From: Neurospora intermedia
Taxonomy: Eukaryota; Ascomycota; Sordariomycetes; Sordariales; Sordariaceae
DNA length: 64,000 nt
NCBI GenBank assembly: GCA_037102815.1
Contig: BTPP01000001.1
Span: forward strand, 4,055,001-4,119,000
Direction of reading: 5' to 3'
Shown: positions 48,130 to 59,968 of the stretch, one piece after another
Layout of the letters: every line of letters starts with the position of its first letter
Position numbering within the stretch: position 1 is the first letter of the stretch
Notes under the pieces: generated by a model
What the model was told of the DNA's origin: nothing
What the model saw: only the letters and a program-made list of their open reading frames with translations
Databases searched by the model: none
Translations under genes and position numbers: made by a program

Positions 48130-50743
48130 TTAGATGAGCTGCTGGAAAGCCCTGTTGATAGGAGAGCGGATGTTGGGGACATCCTTCCAGAAGTCGATGG
48201 TAGCGATGGCGCGCTTGGCAATGCCCTCGGGGGTGAACTCGAACTTCTGTAAATCGCAAAAGTGTTAGCAAACACGCCCTTAAAAACAAAGACGGAATTG
48301 GAGGGGGAATACTTGCCTTGTAAACATCAAGGTAGGCACCGGAGGCACCGAAGCGGTTGAGACCGAACTGCTCGTGAGAGTACTTCTCCCAGCCCATGGT
48401 GCTCATGACCTCAATAGACAGAGAGGGGATGCCGTCGGGAAGAACGCTGAGGCGGTAGTCCTTGGGCTGAGCATCGAAGACCTCCATGCAGGGCATAGAG
48501 ACGACACGAGCCTTGATGTTGTGCTTCTCCTTGAGCTCCTTGACGGCATCAATGGCGATGCAGACCTCGGAACCGGTGGAGATAAGAGTGACGTCGGCAC
48601 CCTCAACCTCGTGGAGGACGTAGCCACCCTTGATGGCCTTCTCGATGGTGGAACCCTCAAGCTGGGGAAGGTTCTGGCGAGAGAGAGCGAGGATGCTGGG
48701 GGTGTGCTTGGAGGTAAGGGCGACGTAGTAGGCAGCGCTGGTCTCGTTGCCATCGGCAGGACGCCAGACCATGCAGTTGGGGAGGGCACGGAAGTGGGCC
48801 AGGGTCTCAATAGGCTGGTGAGTAGGGCCGTCCTCGCCAAGACCGATCGAATCGTGGGTGGCAACCCAGATAGCGCGGACCTGAGAAAGGGCCGAGAGAC
48901 GGACGGCGCCAGCAGCGTAGGAGACGAAGTTGAGGAAGGTACCACCATAGGGGATGAGAGTACCATAGGCGGCCATACCGTTCATGATGGCACCCATACC
49001 GTGCTCACGAACACCGAAGCGGAAGTAACGGCCGGCGTAGGTACCAAGACCAGTGGCGGGAGGCTGGAAGTCGATGGCACCCTTCCACCTGGTAAGGTTG
49101 GAGCCGGTCAAATCGGCGGAACCACCAACAAGCTCGGGAACAGCCTCGAAGATCTTGTTGAGGACATTCTCGGAAAGCTTACGGGAAGCGACAGCGGGGT
49201 CGGCGGGGGTGTAGACGGGGAGGTGCTTCTCCCAGCCCTCAGCGAGCTCGCCCTTCTGGCGACGGATGAGATCGTCGTGCTCAGCCTTGAACTCCTCAGC
49301 GTACTTGGCGAAGAGCTGGTTCCACTCCTCCTCCTTAGCAGCACCCTTGGCGGAAGCCTTGTGGCAAAGGTCATAGACCTCCTGGGGAACGGCGAAGCTC
49401 TCCTCAGGGTTGAAGCCGAACTTCTCCTTGAGCTGCTTGATATCGTCGGCCTTGAGGGGCGAGCCGTGGACATCGTGGGTGCCCTGCTTCTTGGAGCCGA
49501 AACCAATGGTGGTCTTGAGCTGGATGAGGGTAGGCTTGTCAGTGACCTCCTTGGCCTTCTGGATAGCATCAGCGATCAAGTCGAGGTTGTTGTCGCCATC
49601 CAAGACGGTGACGATGTGCCAGCCGTAGGACTCGTAGCGCTTGAGAACGTCCTCGGTGAAGGCCTGGTTGGTGTCACCGTCAATGGTGATCCTGTTGTCA
49701 TCCCAGATGGCAATGAGGTTGCCAAGCTGGAGGTGACCAGCCAGAGAGCAAGCCTCAGCGGAAACACCCTCCATCAAGCAACCATCACCAAGGAAGCAGT
49801 ATGTGTAGTTGTTAACAAGGTCGTAGCCGGGCTTGTTGAAGACGGCAGCAGTGTGAGCCTGAGCAATGGCAAGACCAACGGCGTTGGAGATACCCTGGCC
49901 AAGAGGACCAGTGGTGACCTCAACGCCGGGGGTGTCGTGGGCCTCGGGGTGACCGGGGGTGATGCTGTCGATACGCTGTTTGCGCGGTGCTGTGTCAGCC
50001 TTGTGTATCCTTCTGCCAAGAAAGAGTGGGCACTTACGCGGAAAGCCTTGAGGTCGTCGATGGTGAGGGCATAGCCGTAAAGGTGGAGGAGAGCATACTG
50101 GAGCATGCAGGCGTGGCCGTTACTAGGAAAAGAGGCAGGCGTTTTAGTCAAATGCTTCGTCCCATGGGGCTCGCTGAGCTCCGTTTTCGGTGCGGGGCAA
50201 TTTGCACTTACGAGAGAACGAAGCGGTCACGGTTGAGCCACTTGGGGTTCTTGGGGTTGAAGTTCATGAAACGGTTGAAAAGAACGTGGGCAACGGGAGC
50301 CATGCCCCTAGAAAAGATGTCAGTAAATATTACCCTACGCTGGGAAGAAGCACGCAGCTTCCACTTGAGCTGAGATGTCGGCGTAACTTACATGGGGGCA
50401 CCAGGGTGACCGGAGTTGGCATGCGCGGTGGCATCGGCCTGATCAGGAAAGCTGTCAGCATGAATGCTTCATATCGTAGTGAGGATCCCTTCATGTTTCC
50501 AATGTTCACATCGCAAGCCCGTAGCCCATGGTTGAGGCTCGAGAAACTGGTTCTTGCGATGATAACTCTTGGTGGGGTAAATCTCGCTGCTCCCCATGAC
50601 GAGGCGCGGGGAATTGCAAGACTGCTTTGTTGGGATTTTTGGAGAACACCGAGGGCGCAAAACAGAGTGCCAAGGGTATTACTTACAGCCAACACACGGA
50701 TGGTGTTGATGGCGAGCTGATCAGTCTCGGTGAAGGACGACAT
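48130..50743 (-). CDS. tkt: Transketolase
   Basis: Thiamine diphosphate enzyme of the non-oxidative pentose phosphate pathway, moving two-carbon units between ketose and aldose phosphates in the cytosol. Six exons: 50687-50743, 50392-50438, 50212-50307, 50038-50122, 48317-49975 and 48130-48246, giving 686 residues, normal for fungi. The N-terminus reads [19 protein letters not shown], then [20 protein letters not shown] (signature 1). ThDP-binding [13 protein letters not shown], signature 2 [19 protein letters not shown] and the C-terminal [14 protein letters not shown] are present. The last intron (48247-48316) uses a GC donor (AAG/GCAAGT) and acceptor TTTACAG; it is the only join that gives the expected [11 protein letters not shown]. 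The first intron is long (248 bases). Codon use is strongly biased, as in highly expressed genes. Confidence 0.97.
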
Positions 50744-52939
50744 GTTTGCGATTCTGGACAAAGATGTCGAATATGGGATGGGAGAAGGGTATCAAGGAAG
50801 AGAATTTGCAGAAGCAGAAGACAAGAAGAGAAGATAAAGACAGGAACTGGGAGGCGGGGTCAAGTTTAAACCGTTTCAGACGAGCACCTGGCAGGGACAC
50901 CTGGGACACCACAGGCTAACGGAGAGAACGTTGGGGGTCAGATCCAAGGACGAGCAGTCGAGCGTTCATCCAGGTGGAAGATTATTCGACACTTGTTGAA
51001 CCGGTGGTGGGGTAGGTGTTAGTAATTCACCGGAACTACTTCCAGAGGTAGGACTTGGCTGTCTGGTGAGGTACCACTGCACGAGGTATTTTTGTCGCTT
51101 CTTTACTTCTAGGCGGGAGTACAGAATCCCAAATACATACTTTGAAGCCTCTATCCTCAATATCATCAAGCATCATCATCATCATCACTATCACCACCAC
51201 CGCCCTCTTGTCGGCTTCATTACCAACTTACTGTCAGCAACGCTCACGGTTCGCCATGAACAGTGCCCACCTGAAACCCACCCATTTCTGGCCGGGTGCC
51301 GTGCTGCACGCTTTCGGCTGATCTGGTTCGCTCGGATGTGCTATTTAGTGGAGTCCGCCAGTTTACCCGGCGAATTCAGATCCAACTTTGACAGGCAGGC
51401 CCGAGACAGGCCCCGAAGCCCTGGAATCGAGCTACGATGCATCAGCTAGGACGACATCAGGGTCCCCTGGCTTTTCGAAATACTATCAACTGAACTTTTA
51501 CCTCATTTTTGTTTGTTTGGGTTTCGACTGTAAAACCAACAATCTACATTGGAACTTTGCCTTCTTTGGACCGTTTCGTCCCAAGAGTGTTAGTGTACAC
51601 TAGACCGAAATGGATACATAATGCTTCTCCCTAGCATCGGCGCTCAGTGGTCTATAACAGCTCTGAAGCGCTTTGGTGGGTTACTTTTTTTTTTTCCTTT
51701 TTGATAATCGCTTGCGTCACTTAAGAGTGCCACTCACCGGGGTAAAAGCCGGAGATCTCGACTGAATGGCGGGCAACTTTGCCGCGATAAGAAAGGGACG
51801 CTGGGATGTAACCTCCGACTCTTGCCATTGTCGCCCTTGCCATTTCTGTTTCCCGTGCCATCCGCCATCCGCAACAACTGGGTCCAAGCACACACTCTTC
51901 AATCCCAAGCGGCGAACTGTCTCGATCGCTCTCAGACCTCGCTTTGTTACCTTGGAGAACCGGTGCTTCCGGTATGAGACGGGAACCTTCGGTGGCCGGA
52001 ACATGGACCGATCAAAGCCACAGAAGCCATGCCGTTCCAGGTGCCTGACAAATTCCACATTGTTTTCCAGAAGCGGTTACTGTATGGCAGCGCTCGGCTG
52101 CGTTGTAAGTCGGGATAAGCCATGCATTTGATGGAGTTGAGATCACCCACACGTCCCTTGCGCAATGAAAGCAGGTACGACAAATCCTCATCCCGTATCA
52201 GATCTTCCATCCCATGAGTCGAGGACCAATATCCAAGTTCAATTTTCGTGGTCTGTTCTTTCATCCAGATCCCTCACCGATCGTCGTAGGCGATATCGCC
52301 GTCAAAAGGCTGCGAGAACGGCGGCACCCTTGGCTCGAAGGACAATGATTGGCCGCTTGTTGGGGCTTCGGATTTATCAAGCAATTGAACCCTCAATAAG
52401 TATGGATCCCGTCTCCACGAGGTTCTGCTCCCCCACGGACATAACGAGCGGAATGAGAGTTCCTGTTCTTCAGCCCAGACTAGACTAGTCCGTCTTGCCA
52501 CGCCTTGCATATTATCGGGCACGTCTCAATCAGATAGAGAGAGAGAAAAGGACGGGACCCTGCTCCATCGCTCTGTGCGGTGTCGAATGCGCCCGACTCA
52601 GTGGAGGTCCCTGCGTCATCGGGGTCAACAAAAAGGGTATGTAACTACGTCAGAGGGGCAGAGGGAACATGTCTCAGGGTTAGGGTAACGATAAGATTGT
52701 TTGCCGATAAGATAAACAGGTAATCTTGGCGGGGTTAGTTAGAGGGGAGGTACACTAGGTAGTTCCTGCAAACTAGAATGCACGGTAGCTGCACTCGTCG
52801 ATGCCGCCGGCATTTGATATGGAGATATCAACAAACTTACACTTCAAGCGAGGGTTGCCAAATTCGAACGTGTGAAAAACTAGAGGTCATATCAACCATA
52901 ACAACATTCTCAAAAAGGAGTCGATGACGCTTACTGAAA
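50744..52939. promoter_or_regulatory. Divergent spacer transketolase / Bmt6-like
   Basis: 2.2 kb with no recognised gene. A (CAT)n-like patch lies near 51171-51190. A telomere-like GGGTTAGGGT lies at 52677-52686, about 255 bases before the Bmt6-like start. Open frames at 51717-52522 overlap on both strands and look like chance. Confidence 0.5.
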
Positions 52940-52977
52940 ATGGTTCATGGAAATTGTGCCGCCAAAGGCAATGGTAA
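52924..52977 (+). other. Overlapping upstream ORF of the Bmt6-like gene
   Basis: ATG at 52924 opens a 17-codon frame ending TAA at 52975-52977, overlapping the proposed main start (52940) in another frame. If the transcript begins upstream, it should reduce translation from 52940. Alternatively the start region of the main gene is mis-modelled. Confidence 0.5.
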
Positions 52978-54376
52978 AGGCAATCACGGCGGAGGATCTC
53001 GTAGACCCTCATCCCACAGATCCCGAAAATGCAATCTCAACCGCAACAACAACAACCAACAGAGACGACCGCAGCAGGCCAATCAACAGCAGGAGTCGAT
53101 CAAGGAGGAAGTTGAAGACGAAAAATACGAGCCTTTTCCGGTGCTCGACAAGAAACACCAGCAAATCATCCTCAACATCTTTAGAGATACTTTCTCCGAT
53201 GTCCTCTTTTCCGACACTTTCACCTCCACTCTCCAGGCCGTGAAGCAAGCCCTCTATGAGCGCGAATTCGCAAAGGCGTTTGGTGATCCCGACTACTTGG
53301 CCGTGTATGCCGCTCGCTGGAGTCCCACGAGGGCGTTGTGCTATTCTTCCATCTTGGGTGGAATTAGGAGACATTTGGATTCTATCATTGTTGAAGAGGA
53401 GGAGGAGGAGACCGAGGTTACCCCAGAAGGAGGTGAACAAAAACAGCAAGAAGAAGAAGAAACCAAAGCACCAACAAAAGACAACACAGAAGAAGAAGAA
53501 TCTCTTGCCTCCCAAACCGCCAACCTTTCCCTCTCCCCTCCTCAAAGAAGAACAACAACTCCCAAACTCAACATCCTAAGCATAGGCGGCGGTCCAGCCG
53601 AGCTCGTCGCCCTCGGTTCCTTCCTCAACCAACAACAATCTTCCTCTTCCCAGTCCTCTTCCCCCGCTCCTCTATCAGGATCCATAACCCTCCTCGACTC
53701 CGCCCCCTACGCCCCCCTCCTATCCGCTCTGCAAACCTCCCTAACCTCCACCCCTCCCATCTCCAAATACGCCAGCGCCGCAGCCAAGGCCGCCAACGTC
53801 CCGCTCCTGACCCCCGCCTCGCGGATCTCGTCCACCTTTTTCCAGCATGACGCGCTCGACCTGGGCAAGGAAGGCTTTCTCGGCCTGTTGGCGGCGGACA
53901 AGAAGGAAGTGCCAACATTGGTGACATTACTCTTCACCCTCAACGAACTCTTCACCTCCTCGGGCATCGGCAAAACCACGCGTTTCCTTTTGGACTTGAC
54001 CGCCTCCCTTTCTCTCGGATCGCTCCTGTTGGTCGTCGATAGCCCGGGCTCCTACTCGGAGACGACGCTGGGAAAAGAAGAGAAGAGATACCCGATGGCG
54101 TGGCTTCTGGATCGGGTGCTTTTGGCCGCTGACAAACACGGTAGAGCAACGGCGGTGGTGGAGGGTAGGAAGTGGAGGAAATTGGAGACGAGAAAGTCGA
54201 GTTGGTTTAGGTTGGCGGAGGGGAGAGGGGGTGAACTGGGACTGGATTATCCGATTGGGTTGGAGAATATGAGGTATCAGTTGCATTTGTATCGATTGGT
54301 GGATGAGAATGCGCCTGAGGAGGAGGAGGAAGAAGAAGAAGGGGGGGAGGGTAGTGAGGGGAGTGATGAGGAGTGA
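52940..54376 (+). CDS. Bmt6-like 25S rRNA uridine-N3 methyltransferase
   Basis: Predicted nucleolar SAM-dependent enzyme of the fungal Bmt6 family (Methyltransf_34 type), methylating a uridine of 25S rRNA. Single exon, 478 residues. Basic Asn/Gln/Arg-rich N-terminus (1-55). The conserved domain starts near 65 (QQIILNIFRDTFSDVLFS, YAARWSPTRALCYSSILGGI). An acidic low-complexity insert (about 153-190) separates it from the SAM motif I, LNILSIGGGPAELVALGSFL, near 207-226. C-terminal family motif SSWFRL then LDYPIGLENMRYQLHLYRLV near 420-455, then an acidic tail. An overlapping upstream ORF and the unusual first 30 residues make the start uncertain. Confidence 0.82.
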   Translation: MVHGNCAAKGNGKGNHGGGSRRPSSHRSRKCNLNRNNNNQQRRPQQANQQQESIKEEVEDEKYEPFPVLDKKHQQIILNIFRDTFSDVLFSDTFTSTLQAVKQALYEREFAKAFGDPDYLAVYAARWSPTRALCYSSILGGIRRHLDSIIVEEEEEETEVTPEGGEQKQQEEEETKAPTKDNTEEEESLASQTANLSLSPPQRRTTTPKLNILSIGGGPAELVALGSFLNQQQSSSSQSSSPAPLSGSITLLDSAPYAPLLSALQTSLTSTPPISKYASAAAKAANVPLLTPASRISSTFFQHDALDLGKEGFLGLLAADKKEVPTLVTLLFTLNELFTSSGIGKTTRFLLDLTASLSLGSLLLVVDSPGSYSETTLGKEEKRYPMAWLLDRVLLAADKHGRATAVVEGRKWRKLETRKSSWFRLAEGRGGELGLDYPIGLENMRYQLHLYRLVDENAPEEEEEEEEGGEGSEGSDEE

Positions 54377-54697
54377 TGGGGCTGGTGAGATGGGCCGGTC
54401 AGTGTATGAGAAAATGGGAATGTATTTGGAAGGAAAAGTACTGGTGGTTAACTCAATGGTCGGCACTCAGGGAGTTTCATAGGATTATTGTGTTGGAATG
54501 TTATGATATCTAATTATTCTGCCCGTGTCTTCGTGAACTGGATATCCTTCACAGAACCCTTCCTTCTCGCAACAACGAAAAAGAAAAAAGAAGAAAGAGG
54601 TATCCGGTACAATTAGTGTATGTATGCTTCATCACGACCTCGTCAATCTCCAACACCATCGCTAACAACCCATGGGCCAATACTATACCGTACGTCG
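54377..54697. other. Convergent 3' spacer
   Basis: 321 bases between the ends of the Bmt6-like (+) and SAC phosphatase (-) genes. An A/G-rich stretch (near 54577-54600) is present. Nothing else seen. Confidence 0.5.
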
Positions 54698-57600
54698 TTA
54701 AGCCCAGACCATCTTCTTGAGAGAATGCCCCAGTTGCTCCAGCAACCCGGTATTCTTCTTCGCATCAGCTAGAGAGATGATATCCCCCTTCTCGATCAGT
54801 CCGGACTCCTCGTCCTTCTTGGCCTGAAGCTTAGGCTGGCTCCTAATCGCAAGTCTCTCGATCTCGGAGGCAATAAGAATGACTTGCTGCATTTCGGAGA
54901 GTCTCGTGATCGCCCCAGGCTCATCTTCTTTACTCTTGGCCATGGGATCAGCCGCCGAAGTGATGCTATGCAGCGCCTTGAGAGCAATCTTGCGTGCCTG
55001 TGGTTCTTGAGCACGGGGAGCGAAGAACCCGGCGATGCCCTCAGCAATGCCAGCTATCGGTGCTGCGACAGGTGCCGGCTTTTCTTCGGAGGCAGTAGCA
55101 GCAGCAGCAGCAGCAGCTTCCTTCGCCGCTTGAGGTTCCTGTTCTGCGGCATCGATACCAGAGGTAGGCTCACGGCCCATCTTGGATGCATCAGACACCG
55201 AGGTAGTTAGTGACCGCGTGTTGACTCGGGTGATGTCTGTAACGCCAGGGTTGTACTCGACAATGAGTCCTACGTTACGCATCTCATCGACCTGGGCTGC
55301 TGAGATCGTCGATGTGATGTACGTGCCAAACTTGATCTTCGTAACGTGGGCCAAGTCGACGCGTTCGAACGAGGATACCTTGTCGAGGTTCCAGTCGAAC
55401 CTACACAGATACAGGGCCTTATCAGTGAGCAAAAGGACTGCTTCTTCGAATGAAGAAGAGCGGACAGTATCGGGCACATTTGGTGTCAAGAGAGTCCAGC
55501 CACCGATGAACTCTTCGGACTCATCCGCAATGACGCGCTTGTGCGAAAGTTCGATGGCCTGCTCCCGCAGTTTCTCCATCGATATTGCGGGATCCTTGGT
55601 CATCATGTTGGCCTCGAACTCCGCAAAAACTAGGGAGGTCACATTGCCCAGGAGAAAATCGATCGTTGTCTGGAGGAAGAAATCGTTGAACATGCTAGCA
55701 CAGGGCAGTCAGTATGTCTCCTTGGTGTCATGACTTTAAAACCTGTAACATACCCATTGAACAACCGAGTCACAGATAGCCCTGCATCGGTCAAAGCTCC
55801 GCGATAGTTTCTCTTGCGAGTCCGCGTATAGTCACCCTTCATTGCGCCCGTGGAGGCATACTGCTTCGAGATTGCATCTCCGTTGTCCGCCCAAAGAGTG
55901 TTGAACCAAGCGTTCTCCTGATCCTTTTGCAGGTTCATGTCGAAGCCCAGCTCCTTGAGCTGCATGTCCAGCATGTATTTGGCAAAAGAGCTTTGGCAAA
56001 CATTGGTGCGGTCAAGACAGTCCATACAGTTGGTTCTGAAAGCACCGAGCTGTTGGGTTTCGACCTCGTCATTTACCACGACTGTGCTTCCCCATTTCTC
56101 AAGTCTGGGCCCCAAAATGTCCAAGAGAACAGACACGTTTTCAAACTTCATCCCGCGACAGACATGATGGAAGTCAAACCACTCGAAAGCGATTTGTTCA
56201 TCCTCAGGCCTTGACTCTTCCTCGTTGAGTCGCTTAATATTGTCCTCGTATCGCTGTCCTATTGGCGCCTCAACACCATGCTTTTCCACGAGGTTGACGC
56301 ACTGTACCAATCCGTACTTCTGCCTGAGCCATTCGAAATGCTTCTTCAGTGCCGCATAGTTGGTGTCGGGTGAATGCTGTAGTACTGGTGCGGGCTTCAA
56401 TGAATAGGGAGACTGGGAGAAGAACAGAGGGAAGCTTCCCCTAATCTGAACAAAGGAGTAGATCTTGGCATTAGGGACGGATGTTCCTTCAGCAGGTGAC
56501 AGGATTTGCTCGGATTCCACACAATTGGCAACATTGCCACCCTCGTCAATACCGCGACGGAGGTAACGCAATCCTGCTCTTTTAGTCGACCTTCTGGAAA
56601 TTACCGTGATGTCAAACCTTTTCTCCGTGGGGTGGGTTTCTTCAGAGCCGACTCCCGCATTGGTGGAAGCTGGACTGGCCGCAGCTTTGTTGTCACAATC
56701 CATGTCCTTGAGCTCGAGTGAATCCTTAGCAGCATCGTCGACCTGCGGCGGATTACTATCGACAGTGAAGGTACGCTGACCTACAAAACCCTGCATAAGG
56801 GGTAGAGTCAGGGAGTCCACACCAGCGTCGATGAAAGGCTGCATGACGTTTTTGTTCCAGAAGAATGTGGGGTCGACATGGTTAACCAGCGGTATGAGGG
56901 GCGTAGAAGGAGGCGCCGGGTTGGCTGCGCTACGGGTGATATCGTAGTCGTACGAGAAGTAAAAAGTGCGACTCGAGCCAAACAGGATTTGGGTGGTCCG
57001 TAACAGCTTTGGCAACAGGCTCACTGCAGCCGAATCATCCTCGACGGCGTCACTTGGCAAGGGAAACTTGCGAGGGACATGCTTTGCAGCATCCGAGCCC
57101 TTCTTGGCCTCAGTTTTGCTGGCATTGGCCCTTTCAAGTTGTTCTGCGCTGAGGCCCATATTCCTCTTTTGATCCATAGTCCAACCTGAGCGACTAAACC
57201 AGCTTTTTGCAAAACGACCATAGCTTCCACGACGTGTGATGACATCCTGTGCGATACTGCTACGCGATATGGCGCTGGGGCCTGTTTCTCCTGACGAATC
57301 CTCTCCCTCTGTGTGATCCAGGACATCGTCGATAGCCTCATCGTTGCTCCCGGAATCTCGCGGGGCGTCATCCTCGCTCGCTGTATCATCGTCCGAGTGA
57401 GCTGCCTCACGGTTGCTGATGGCTAGCGCAGTCTTGGCCACTGCCTCGGCGGCATCGTTCTGCGAAGTACACGGCGTAAGGGCGACTTCGGTTACGACAT
57501 AGATGGGTTGACCGCGAATCTGGGCGACTTGCTGGCGGCCGGTAATAGAGATGAGGTAGCTGTATCGGAAGACGGTAAGGATACCTGTAAGGAATCAGTC

Positions 57601-57849
57601 ACAACGTCGCAAAGGGTCCCCGAGCTAGGTACGCAAAGACTGACCAACAATTCCAAAAGCTTCGAAGGAGGAGTCGGGGCTCGATAGTTCAGGTACCGAA
57701 TCTCTCGAAGTTTGCGACACCGAGGCAGTGCCGTACTTGATCTTGATCAGAGGTGAAGTGCGTTGCTGATCTTTCTTGGAGTGGAGAGGTTGTAGAACAA
57801 GGCCGTCAACAGCGGCGCATATCAGCACCTTTCGCGCGAGACCCGGCAT
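54698..57849 (-). CDS. SAC-domain phosphoinositide phosphatase with hSac2 domain
   Basis: Predicted phosphoinositide phosphatase of the INPP5F/Sac2 kind, acting on membrane PI4P or related lipids. Three exons: 57645-57849, 55754-57584 and 54698-55694, joining to 1010 residues. The N-terminus is MPGLARKVLICAAVDGLVL, with ILTVFRYSYLISITGRQQVAQIRG after the first intron. An acidic/Ser linker (about 115-230) interrupts the SAC domain, as in other members. SAC motifs: FYFSYDYDITRS, FVGQRTF, TVISRRSTKRAGLRYLRRG, VQIRGSFPLFFSQ and the catalytic CMDCLDRTN (CX5R) near residue 585. From about 680 an hSac2-like domain follows (VLLLTDKALYLCRFDWNLDKV, RVDLAHVTKIKFGTYI), then an Ala-rich tail. Introns of 60 and 59 bases restore conserved sequence. 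Confidence 0.9.
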
Positions 57850-58714
57850 TTTTATTCGGTTATGCTTCTACCCATGAAGTTGGTACTCGCCGCTTTCTTA
57901 GGTCCTTGTGTGATTCTGTACAAGGTTGAACTCGGATACCCAAACACAGCTAAAAAGGGAGCGATGCGCAGGAGGTCGATTGTCGAGAAGAAGCGACGTA
58001 TCGAATAGAAGGATTTGGAACTTGGGTTAAGTTGTCTTTCAGCCGAAACTTGGGATGAAACTCGAGATAGGAGGGAGGGTCTGGGATATTTCGAATGGAG
58101 GTTTGGAGAAAAGAGGAACGGGATCACTGTCCCGTCGGTTTGGGTTGGATACCTCTACAGCCGCCCTGGGTTCGGGCAGTTCCTGGGTCATCCCTCGCTC
58201 AAGTCATTGAGTCGAAAACCTAAGTGACTGGTGCCAATGATGTCGAGTCCTGACAGGGCGTGGGGCACACATGCGCGTCGCATGGAACCCGACGTCATTT
58301 CCTCTCTTTCCAGCCAGGGGGGTTTAGTCTGATGGTTGACTCCAGACCCCCACTTTCATGGTTCTGGCCAGCAAGGGACTCTTTGACGTGTCGCGAACGA
58401 CCACAAGTTTTACACCCACCCGTAACCCAAACCCTAGAATCTCGAGGTCGTGCTGTAAAGTTGACTACATAGTATTGTACCATAGGTATCACCGGCGCGG
58501 TGGCCAAACACCAGACGCAGTCTCACCACTGCAGTCCCACATGAACAAGGTCATCGACGTTCAAGCCATTAGTGCAGTTTGAACGTTTTCCAATTTTTTT
58601 TGTCCCGCTATAGTCGCCGTGACTGCCTTCCAGCTAGTACGGGACCCGGGGTATTACCAATCTAACACACAAAATTCTCCTATTCCACTATATTCTTTCC
58701 AACTAGTGCTGCGC
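57850..58714. other. Intergenic, SAC gene promoter / SNU13 3' flank
   Basis: 865 bases, both neighbours on the minus strand. Contains AACCCAAACCCTAG (58424-58437), a telobox-like element. No gene recognised. Confidence 0.45.
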
Positions 58715-59234
58715 TTACATAGCGAGACGCTCAACCTTGTCACGGAGGGCACGGATCTTGGAGTTGAGATCAGAAGCCTCGTTGGAGGTGAGAGAGACGG
58801 CAATGACCGAGCGGGAGACACCGCAGGCACGGCCAAGAGCGGTCTTGGAAGGAACGTAGACGTAAGGGACGTTCTTGTCCTCGCAGACTGTAAACCCGTT
58901 AGTCAGAGTTCTCGTCTAGTCAGTGGGCTTTCCCTAGGTTGGGTATAGACGTACGCAGAGGAATGTGAAGAACGATGCTCAGAGGCTGAGTATCAGCAGC
59001 GAGGATGACCAACTCGCTGGTACCGCGAGAGACCCTATCGTGTATGTTAGTTGCATGTCGATGGACAGAAAGCCGTAGGCGAAGTTGGAGGTGCACATAC
59101 GACTTGGTGGCCTCGTTGGCACCCTTCTTGAGCTGTCTGTAGTGGCTGGCCTGCTGGACGCAGTCGAGGAGCTCCTGGACGAGAGCACCGTCCTCGGCCT
59201 TGGGCCAGGCAGCAGATTCGTTTTGACCAGACAT
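58715..59234 (-). CDS. snu13: SNU13 (15.5K / L7Ae family, U4 snRNP and box C/D)
   Basis: Small RNA-binding protein that recognises K-turns in U4 snRNA and box C/D snoRNAs, so it serves both splicing and rRNA modification. Three exons: 59101-59234, 58955-59034 and 58715-58887, joining to 128 residues, the family's usual length. It reads [77 protein letters not shown] and [12 protein letters not shown], all L7Ae/SNU13 motifs. The RGTSE core argues for SNU13 rather than NHP2. Introns are 66 and 67 bases. Divergent from vma-3 with a 734-base shared spacer carrying three CAGCCAC motifs. Confidence 0.95.
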
Positions 59235-59968
59235 TTTGATAGGAGTGTTTGTTGTTTGGATGATTGATTGGAAAAATTAGACACCAGGGTTCACTGCGTT
59301 GTGCTCGCCCTGGGGAGTTCAACTGCTCGGAGATGGGCGAAAAAGTGGTTGAAGGTGGACCGTTTTCGCTGGAGAAAAAAAAACGGCGATAACGAATTGA
59401 CTGCGCGCGGCTGCTTGACCCCAGCAGCCGACTCAGTTTCAGACTGGAAAATTTCATCACCAGCCACAACTAGGTCAGCCACAATTGCTGACAGCCACTG
59501 TCTGCCGTGGTCACCCCGAAGCTGCTGTCGCTGCATTCAGTTGCACTGACATTCAGCACTGCACTCGGGGCCTGCACTCCCTCGCTGCACCTGCTGCCCG
59601 GGCGGGCTGCAGTGACCTCTGCGGCCTTGGGTTGGTCCGCTTCCGGATTACGTAACTGCAGCCGCCTTCGCAAGCGCTACCTGATTGGCGGCAGGAATAT
59701 GATGCTCGCCCCAGCGCCCCAGCAGTGCCAGTCAAGCACCAACCTGGAAACACCTCGTTCCCAGCCTGCCAGCCAGCAACACAGTTGACACCACTCGATC
59801 CGTCACCAACTCAACCCCATCGAACCGTAACCCCATCACTGTCGCGAGTCCCGACTCTTCCCAACAACACGCCTCATCCCACACCAGCACTGCACGTTCC
59901 GCACGGCAATCTCCAATTCATTCCATATCCAACTTATTGATACAGCTTCGCGCGACAACACATCCACA
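59235..59968. promoter_or_regulatory. SNU13 / vma-3 divergent promoter
   Basis: Shared 734-base promoter spacer. Three CAGCCAC motifs (two of them CAGCCACAA) at 59461-59469, 59476-59484 and 59492-59498, spaced 15-16 bases apart. In SNU13 orientation they read TTGTGGCTG, the same word and orientation as in the rpl12 promoter. The right part is C-rich up to the vma-3 start. Confidence 0.6.

Noticed and set aside
48374-50074. 566-codon open frame antisense to transketolase
   Set aside because: It starts at GTG, crosses the 49976-50037 intron and mirrors the strongly biased codon use of transketolase; a shadow frame.
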